A stretch of 64,000 nt of DNA from Diabrotica undecimpunctata (lineage: Eukaryota; Arthropoda; Insecta; Coleoptera; Chrysomelidae), in NCBI RefSeq assembly GCF_040954645.1, contig NC_092810.1, positions 12,758,377 through 12,822,376 of the forward strand, written 5' to 3'. The position numbers and the translations under genes were made by a program. A model generated the notes under the pieces. It ran no database searches. It had not been told where the DNA came from and saw nothing but the letters and a program-made list of their open reading frames with translations. Of this stretch, positions 56,960 to 64,000 are shown piece after piece; positions within the stretch are counted from its first letter, which is position 1; each line of letters starts with the position of its first letter.

Positions 56960-57760
56960 CATGCTTCTACTGGTTTAAGAACCTCTTGAACAGCAGACTT
57001 TCAATCCTAAATACAGCTTTGTTTCATATCAACGACCGTAGAAAATTCGAAAATAATATCCTTGTATTTGCCAGGTGTCGTTATTACTTCTTGTTTTCAT
57101 AAATCCTTCGCAATTTGACCAAAAACTCTATAGGATGGTAAGAATGAGTGACCAACTACAGGAGAAACTAACTCAAGTAATTTAACATTTGGTGATGCGC
57201 TCTCGGCTTGCACATACAGCACATACCAATCATTATTGACTTTTTATTTTGGCCACAGCGTCTATCGGAAACAGTCGTACCTTTTTAACATGTTGCCAAA
57301 ATCGGCGTCATTAAGTCGATGAAAGAGTGCAGAGGAAATTTGATTGGATCCTTTGCCAAACATGCCTTATGTCCAACATTATAAAAATACATTTTTTTTA
57401 AGTGGATACTTTAAGCAACCTTCAACAACAGTAAAGCTATAAAAATAAAGCTGCCTTGAATAATAAGCAATTTGATTAGGAATTTTGGGGAGGGCCAAAT
57501 TTTTTTGGCAACGACAAAGTGACTAGGTCTTCTCTGTTTTCTTGAAGAAATTGGAAAAATGCTTTCGCTCAAAGTTTGTGAAGCAGTTTCTCAGTCATAG
57601 GTTTAATTTTTGATTGCGCATTGTTCTCGTATTTAATGCCATAACTTAGCTCCAGGCATTTTGAGCAATCGTCTGTTCTTGGAATTTTAAAGCTCAAATT
57701 ATATTTTCTGGTAAATATATAGCAAAAATGCGATGTCTTCACAGTCTCCGATGGAATTGC
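56960..57760 (-). pseudogene. Third relic of the unclassified GQNKN-type transposase family
   Basis: Broken minus-strand frames give SNQISSALFHRLNDADFG, YKVNNDWYVLYVQAESASPN, VKLLELVSPVVGHSFLPSYR with VFGQIAKDL, and a C-terminal region. VGHSFLPSYRVFGQI corresponds to the GHTHMESESVHA region of 33905-36100, in a more distant lineage. Assignment rests on this block and gene order only. Confidence 0.45.
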
Positions 57761-58214
57761 CTAAGCAGTGTATATTAAATACAATTTTGAGACGCTGAGT
57801 TCAGATGAAAGATAAATTATTTTCATCACTAAACGGCAGTAATGGGATTCAATACATTTTAATTGGTTTATAAACTTTTGCACTTCTTCCAACCTGTTTG
57901 GCACAATAAAACTTTCTCCTTGGATAAAAAATTACGGATGAAACATTTTACCTGGTGCTTCTTTAGCGAATACTTTTCATTTTTCGGCGACGACGGACAG
58001 TACCATTCACAGTATTTGAAATTAAAGTCGCTTTATCTTTGGTCTCAGAATAAGCTATAAAATTTCTGTACTTATATCGTTCAATTTCAGCACTTATACG
58101 TTTTTAAATTGTGACCACATGATGGGTATTCTGACATATTCTTATCAGAATATCTACAACAAACATAATTATGAACATAAGAGCCTGAGAAATTCTCCTC
58201 AGAAAATTTCTATA
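57761..58214. other. Spacer
   Basis: No supported feature. Confidence 0.4.
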
Positions 58215-58450
58215 TGTGGCTATGACTTGGTTGAGTTGACCTTCGTTGAGTACAGTGTAGTCTCGCTCTGTATTCAATGACAGATCTTATGTTTTGTAGG
58301 TGTGTAGGAAAGTGACAGCTCGTTTTCCCAAATTTAGCAAGCAACGCTTTTAGGAGTCTGGCTCTGTTTCTAACCCTGTTAAGGGTGTTTCTATCAGCGT
58401 TTCAGTTGAGTGTCTTTGTGAATTCAACACCCAAGTAAAACACTGACGGT
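58215..58450 (-). pseudogene. Jockey-like LINE C-terminal fragment
   Basis: Reads YLGVEFTKTLNWNADRN, LNRVRNRARLLKALLAKFG and a VIEYRARLHCTQ-like block, matching YLKVRFTRTINWKAD and VLSGKMGRTS in the relic at 31300-32520. Confidence 0.7.
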
Positions 58451-58916
58451 CTGAATCTTAAACTTTAAACTTACGATATTATATTTATACACTAAAACAT
58501 ACATTCGAAAAGAGTCTATTAAGCTGGATTTTTTAGCTTTACTTAAAAAAGGACAGAAATATTGGATTTCATTATAGTTTATTTTTATGAACGAGAGAGT
58601 AATTAGCATAATTTTAACTGGTACCCCCGACCACTCCATGGGCGTGCTCAAGATTAATTGAAAAATTACTTTGAATAATTGTAAAAAATAAATGAATTAT
58701 TTCAGTGTTATAAAGTGTTATGTGTATGTAAACAAAAGTGACCTCTTTTATCACACACTATATTAGAACTGACTGGCCTACATTAAAAAGGGCTTTAAAA
58801 AATTCACATTTTTTTTAATTTTTAAAAATTACAAAAGAGAAAAAGAGTTTTTAAAACCGTCTAAGGTATGTTAAATAGATGAATAAAAATATTAATATAA
58901 AACTTACAGCTACTTG
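58451..58916. other. AT-rich flank of DD82E element
   Basis: Presumably includes one end of the transposon, but I could not match terminal inverted repeats. Confidence 0.4.
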
Positions 58917-60257
58917 TTACAAATCCAAATCAGATTCAGAAGATGAACTTTCAGAACCAAGATTTATAATAACTGGCTCGATCATTTTATCAGTAATATT
59001 GTCCAGCTTCCACATTTTTTCCTCTTCTTTAATAGTGTGATTTACTGCCTTTTCCCAGTTTTCAGGTTTTACATTATTTACGGCCTCCAAAAACAACTGT
59101 TTAACATCATGAATTTTAAAAGTGGTATTTTTTCTTGAAACTTCACTCTTTATCTGTGCCCATACCAGTTCAATCGGGTTTAATTCACAATGATATAATG
59201 GGGATCTAAGTACTGTCATTCCACGATTTTTGGCAATTTCATCAATTTCGTATTTTTTAAATTTTTCTTTATGAAGGGCACACAACGAATAAAGTTCCTT
59301 TCTTATAGATCCGGGATGGTACGTAATATTTTTTGAACTCAGCCAATTCTGCAAGTCTTTTTTTAACCACTTGGTTGTGGGCAGTCCTTCTATAAGTCTG
59401 GAGTGATAACTTGCATTATCCATTACTATTACACAGTTCTTAGGAAGAAGATCTATTATTTGTTCGAACCATTCTTGAAAGACATCAGCGTTCATGTCTT
59501 CATGGTAGTCACCGGTACGAGTTGATTCAAAAGTTAATAAACCACCTTCAACAAAACCGTCTGAACTGCCAATGTGTACTATTATCAGCCTGCGTCCCTT
59601 TCCTGATGGTGGGTTTAAACCAGTAGATAAGTTATTTACAAAAGCGTGCCTTTGACTTGTAACAGTTTTATCCTGCCAAAATTTATTTGGTGTATGACCC
59701 TCGTTGATTCATGTTTCATCAAGATAAAATATTTTTCTTTTTTGGTTTCTCATTTCCTTTATGGTTCTTAGAAAATGTCTTCTCCATATGACAATATCGC
59801 TTCTTTCTAATAAAATAGACTTTCTGGGATTCTTTTTCCAGCGGAAGCCTATTTCTTTTAAAAGTTTCCATAACGTACTTCGACTCATTTCTGGGTAATC
59901 CTTATCATCTCGAACTAAGACAAGAACTTTATCCAATGTTGGAAATTCTTGTCTAAAGAAGAATTCATGCACTTTCCGTCGAAGTCCTTCTTTAAAATGA
60001 TATTCTATTTGAAATTTTGGTTTCCCTGGAGCATTACGTGGCATTTGAAAACTACCACATTTCTCTTCTTTAATAACTCTGTAAATCGTAGATTTCCCAA
60101 CACCAAGTGTACTGCTAACTAACTCAACGGTCTCATCAACACTTTCACATAAACGTTTGTCTGTAAATGATTTAAAACAATTAAATATTAATGTTTTTTC
60201 ATTAACTGTTAGAGGACCAATTTTTCGGCGTTTACACGGCACTTCCAAATTTTCCAT
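58917..60257 (-). pseudogene. IS630-Tc1-mariner transposase, DD82E type, one internal stop
   Basis: The start is taken at ATG 60257 (MENLEVPCKRRKIGPL). An N-terminal helix-turn-helix (LSSTLGVGKSTIYRVIKEEK), a second DNA-binding region (EMSRSTLWKLLKEIGFRWKK) and IFYLDET with the first catalytic Asp precede TGA 59709-59711, most simply a Trp codon mutated (LDET-W-INEGHT). The same frame continues with VIVMDNASYHSRLIEG (second Asp) and ELNPIELVWAQIK (Glu, 82 residues later), ending in an acidic SESSSSESDLDL tail at 58917. Total about 446 codons with only this lesion. The 82-residue spacing fits the DD82E group (named Sailor, from memory). Relative: 3377-4174. Confidence 0.9.
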
Positions 60258-60284
60258 AACACTAGTATACACAATAAACTGCAC

Positions 60285-62409
60285 CTTGCAACTGAAGTAC
60301 CTACTTTTAGTGAACTGTTAAGAATTTTGAATACGCCACTTGGACCTTCCTACAAAATGGAAAAACCCACTATCACATTTTCTGTGAAATAAGTTTAGAA
60401 GGTAATTATCTAGTCAATTACTGTCGTAGATTCCTGGAATTAAAGAATTAAATGTTTGATTGTTGAAACCCTTACTTCGTGGAATGCACTCATTTCAGAT
60501 AAAATAAAACGTTTTATTTTATCTAAAGAATTAAACTTTATTTTGCAAATAGGTAGGTACTTATTAAACTTTTATTGGTTATATATAACCAATAAAATAA
60601 ACATCTTACATTTCTTGCAAATTCATTAGTACCTGTTAACCTCCATCACTCCGACACTGGCAACCTTATTTAGGGATTAGTAACCCTCACAACTATTGTA
60701 TTCTATTTTGCTCCAACCTTTATACCTACCTGGTGGTCATAGTCAATTTAAAATTGTTTTCCTATATACTTCTGTAAACTTGTTGATAAATATCTGTTTT
60801 TCATTGAGTCACCCGTATCAACAGTTTAGGGATTTGCATACATAATTTATTGTTTTATTACTCTCTCATACATAAAAATACACTATAGTCTAAGAAGCGT
60901 CACTTAGCTAAAAAGTTGATTTTTTAAGAAAACAAGAAATAGTATACCCCGATAATCATTATCTCTAATTATATATTTATTTTTGAGAAACTAGAAACAT
61001 AATTTTATTCTATTTAATAAACTGTACATACGAAAACATCGTAATTCCTAAAAACGATTTATATTGTCTAAATAATTTTCTACAACAAAACATTTAATTA
61101 TATGCAGCCAAAAAGTATCAAATATTTGCAGATGAAAGATAAAATTTAATTTTCCAAGTCAGTTATTTTTAAGTCAATTAGCACTGTGGTCGGTTACTAC
61201 CTGTACATCCGGCAAATCACTTACGTAAGACGTAAAAACAAAAAAAAAAGATATAATTATTTTTAAATAGTTAGAGAAAATGATGATGGAACACATAAAT
61301 AATTTAGTAAACGATGTGCCAAACTAATAAAATGTTATATGCTGTTCACAATTCGAAGTAAATTAAGGAAACAATAATTGTTTTTTATTAAATTAAGCAA
61401 GCAATGAAACAATTTGATAACGTCATCACTGTTTTAAAGTATTATTAGTCCGGGAAGCACTTTCGCACCCGTTGGGGAAATGTTTTCTCCTAGTTTTTTT
61501 TTGTGCAATATTGTTTTATATTTTATAATAACAAGATGCCTTTTTAATCATAATACCATTTTAGAATCCTAGTCAAATATTGTATGAACAATTTTTATTT
61601 AACAAATTACAAAAAGTTCACTGTTTCGTCTCAGACTCTGCGTACTTCAAATTCAAAATGACTGCGTCAAAATTTTCTCCGAAATCTTGTTAAATATAGT
61701 TTTGTGTTTGATTTTACTCTCGATAAACTTAAATATATTAATTGTTCACTGTTAGTGAGTAGTGAAAATAGCCATTTCCGAGTTTTTAGAGAAAATATAT
61801 TAAACTTTAGAGAAAAATGGAATAATATTTGTTATTTAGAATTTTTCAAAAAAGTTTTTTTGTGCAAACAATAAACTCCTTCTAATTTAATAAAAAAAAC
61901 GCTGTTTAATTTGAATTTTGCAAACATTAAATTGCTTATAACTTCAAAAATAAAAAACTTTGCAAAATTGCAAAATATGTTGTCGACTTGGGTTAGTATT
62001 TACCGTGCATTTCGTACGTTTTTGTAAACATGATTAGGGAAAGTTTAGGGGAAGACCTGATGTCTATCAAAGAAGTTCGTCGTAGATAAAATATAGTATG
62101 CAACTCGTTACGGTTAACTTTTAACATTGAAACGTTACAGGTTTAATATACGTCGAAAAGAATTATGTCAATAAAATCGTATATACAATGTATTCCGTAT
62201 GTTTTTAAAACATGACCAAGGGAAGTTGTTGCCTAATGGCTATCGAAGAACCATCTATGACCAAGATATATTCCTAGACCGAAACTACAACAACAACTTT
62301 CGTTATCACTGTTCGTAAGCGTTGAATCTGCGTCATCGACCGAGCATGAACCTTAGCCAAGACGGGAACCAGCTGTCAACTGTCAATTCTTCTTCTTTTC
62401 CTTATCTAA
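60285..62409. other. AT-rich stretch; diverged direct repeat at about 62005-62275
   Basis: Two segments about 185 bp apart share TTCCGTATGTTTTTA / TTTCGTACGTTTTTG, then ACATGA and GGGAAG with CTATCGAAGAA / CTATCAAAGAA, an old tandem duplication. No coding sequence was recognised. Confidence 0.45.
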
Positions 62410-63290
62410 TGTCAACTGTACTGGACACTGGAAGAAAACAGAGCAGACTCCACAATAGAAAACCAATGGAACACCATAAGCAGTATCATACTCAACACTG
62501 CGAAAGAAGGCCTAGGAACAAAGACACAACGGAGAGAAGAAACTTGGTTCGATGAAGAGTGCAAACAAGCTATACAGGAAAGAAGTGAAACACATAAGAA
62601 TTACATACTCAGACGTACTAGAGAAAGATGAACAGGACATGAGAACAAAAGACGAAGAGCAGATAAACTGTGCAGGCAGAAAAAGAGAAAGTACGAAAAC
62701 CAACAGATACTAAACACAGAAAGGGAGTTTAAGGAAAACGAAACATGTAGCGCATACCAATTTATCAAACATCTAAGATAGAGATACAAAATGAAGACTA
62801 GCCTCTGCAAAAATAAGAAGGGTGAAATCATTAGCGATATGGACGAAATTAAGAGAACCTGGATGACATATTTTAAGGAATTACTAAAAAAAGGAACACA
62901 ACCACCATTACAACAACAGAGGCAGCAGCAGGCACAACAGGAGGTACAGCAACAAGAACTGGGGGAAGGCGAAGAAGAAAATGAATTAACTAGACCCCCA
63001 ACGCTAGAGGAGATCCAAACGGCAATCCACATACAAAAAAGCCATAAAGCACCCGGAATAGATAAAATACCGGCAGAACTACTCAAGCAAGGAGGAAGGA
63101 ATTTGACACAACAGATGTACCAGCTAATACGAGAGATATGGATAGAAGAAGAAATCCCCCAACAATGGAAGAAAAGTGTAATCTGCCCTATTCATAAAAA
63201 AGGAGAGAAACTGTTGTGTCAGAATTTTAGAGGCATCTCTTTACTTTGTTCGGGATACAAAGTACTCACAGGAAACATCATTAATTAATA
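62410..63290 (+). pseudogene. RTE-like LINE linker and RT start with glutamine-rich insert
   Basis: Frames give GLGTKTQRREETWFDEECKQ, RRADKLCRQKKRKYENQQ, KMKTSLCKNKKGEIISDMDE, TWMTYFKELLKKG, a Gln/Glu-rich run (PPLQQQRQQQAQQEVQQQ, then GEGEEENE), EIQTAIHIQKSHKAPGIDKI, PQQWKKSVICPIHKKGEK and FRGISLLCSGYKV. This is the endonuclease-RT linker followed by RT blocks 0-2a. The copy ends before the palm at about 63290, where the TIR element begins. It is open from 62791 apart from the end. Confidence 0.82.
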
Positions 63291-63300
63291 AATAATTTAT

Positions 63301-63811
63301 AAAAAAAAACGGGTGTGGCAGTCCAGTGGGACTGCCGGTGAAAGTTACACTTCTATACACGCATTCGCCGTTACAAATTTATTTGGGAGTCAATCTGCAC
63401 AATCATTACATATGTAATTCTATAGGTAAGACATATCAGAAAGAGAAACAGAATTAATAACAACTTAGTAACAATGAAGGATTGAATCAATATTTTGATG
63501 AAAATGTATATTTTTATTTTGAGGAGAAATGAGGAGAATGGGAATGAACTCCGACATAATAGACTACATCGAACAGAAGAGATTAACATGGTACGGACAT
63601 GTCAGAAGAGCAGACCAAAATCGGTGGATAAATAGAATAACAGAGTGGAGCCCGATAGGAAGAAGAAAGAGAGGCAGACCCCGAAGATCTTTCAGAGATG
63701 AGGTGGACGAAGCAATGAGTAGAAGAAACCTACAGGAAGGGGACTGGCTAAACAGGAAAAATTGGAGAAAACGGTTGAGTGAAGGAATACAGTGAAAACT
63801 GTGGAAATCCT

Positions 63812-63875
<64 letters not shown>

Positions 63876-64000
63876 AAAGTAGTTGAATTACACATACTCT
63901 GCAGTAAAATTCATTGTTTATTTTGATATTAATATAATAATACAATTGTGTTTTTATCTTGTTCAGCATTTGTGTTTGGTCATAAAATGTTATGAATATT
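63301..64000. mobile_element. TIR element, copy 2, incomplete at window end, filled by LINE
   Basis: Bases 63301-63515 match copy 1 (45151-45365) at almost every position, including the hairpin head GGCAGTCC-AGTG-GGACTGCC (63317-63336). At 63516 a LINE 3' end interrupts, and copy-1 homology resumes at 63871 (GTATGAAAG) through about 63945. Copy 1 is therefore the empty site for this LINE. The right TIR is beyond the window or lost. Confidence 0.85.
63516..63870 (+). mobile_element. RTE-like LINE 3' end with GAAA hairpin and (TA)n tail
   Basis: Encodes RRMGMNSDIIDYIEQKRLTW, YGHVRRADQNRWINRITEW, GRRKRGRPRRSFRDEVDEAM and NRKNWRKRLSEGIQ-stop (63793-63795). Across the stop lies a two-part stem, AAGGA/TCCTT outside ACAGT/ACTGT with loop GAAA (63782-63812), directly followed by (TA)n to 63870. 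5'-truncated insertion into the TIR element. Confidence 0.9.

Overview
This window looks like accessory, transposon-filled DNA from an insect. It is strongly AT-rich and has no operons, ribosome binding sites or bacterial gene spacing. Nearly everything recognisable belongs to animal mobile elements: APE-type LINEs of RTE-like and Jockey-like lineages, piggyBac, IS630-Tc1-mariner, a FLYWCH/MULE element, a tyrosine-recombinase element and a tRNA-related SINE. This mix fits a large beetle or hemipteran genome, but the sequence does not prove which. I found no convincing single-copy host gene, no rRNA, no functional tRNA and no CRISPR. Almost every coding region carries a stop, frameshift or truncation, so most are annotated as pseudogenes. 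|| Layout. 0-7 kb: an RTE-like 3' end, AT-rich DNA, an internally deleted DD82E transposase, a Jockey RT relic fused to an RTE-like 3' end. 7-10 kb: a 630-bp MITE, a LINE fragment, then an array of nine covarying stem-loops (9214-9998), the most unusual structure here. 10-20 kb: several RTE-like reverse transcriptases, a piggyBac gene split by a LINE, a mariner relic. 20-27 kb: a TTAA-bounded piggyBac element, then a Jockey-like RT split by a DD41D mariner that itself took two LINE insertions. 27-31 kb: a GC-rich island, a pogo-like end, a 117-bp palindrome and a 348-residue tyrosine recombinase. 31-39 kb: Jockey relics, then a TIR transposon with an unclassified transposase, carrying a LINE 3' end and a second piggyBac copy. 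39-44 kb: a second copy of that transposase gene, interrupted by a near full-length RTE-like LINE with a 12-bp target-site duplication. 44-50 kb: an RTE-like fragment split by a TIR element, and a Jockey element split by an RTE-like LINE with a 15-bp duplication. 50-53 kb: a second 117-bp palindrome and a FLYWCH/MULE transposon broken by a SINE. 54-64 kb: an RTE-like element, a third relic of the unclassified transposase, a nearly intact DD82E transposase, another RTE-like fragment, and a second copy of the 45-kb TIR element filled by a LINE 3' end. || How the parts relate. Insertion order can be read from target-site duplications (TA, TTAA, 8-15 bp) and from reading frames that resume across inserts. 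The LINE families end in different simple tails, (TA)n, (AAG)n/(GAA)n or (ATG)n, and two families have a short stem-loop just before the tail. The features most likely to be undescribed are the stem-loop array at 9.2-10.0 kb, the two palindromes sharing a 15-nt core (one next to the tyrosine recombinase), and the transposase family with a DNC-x-GQNKN motif.
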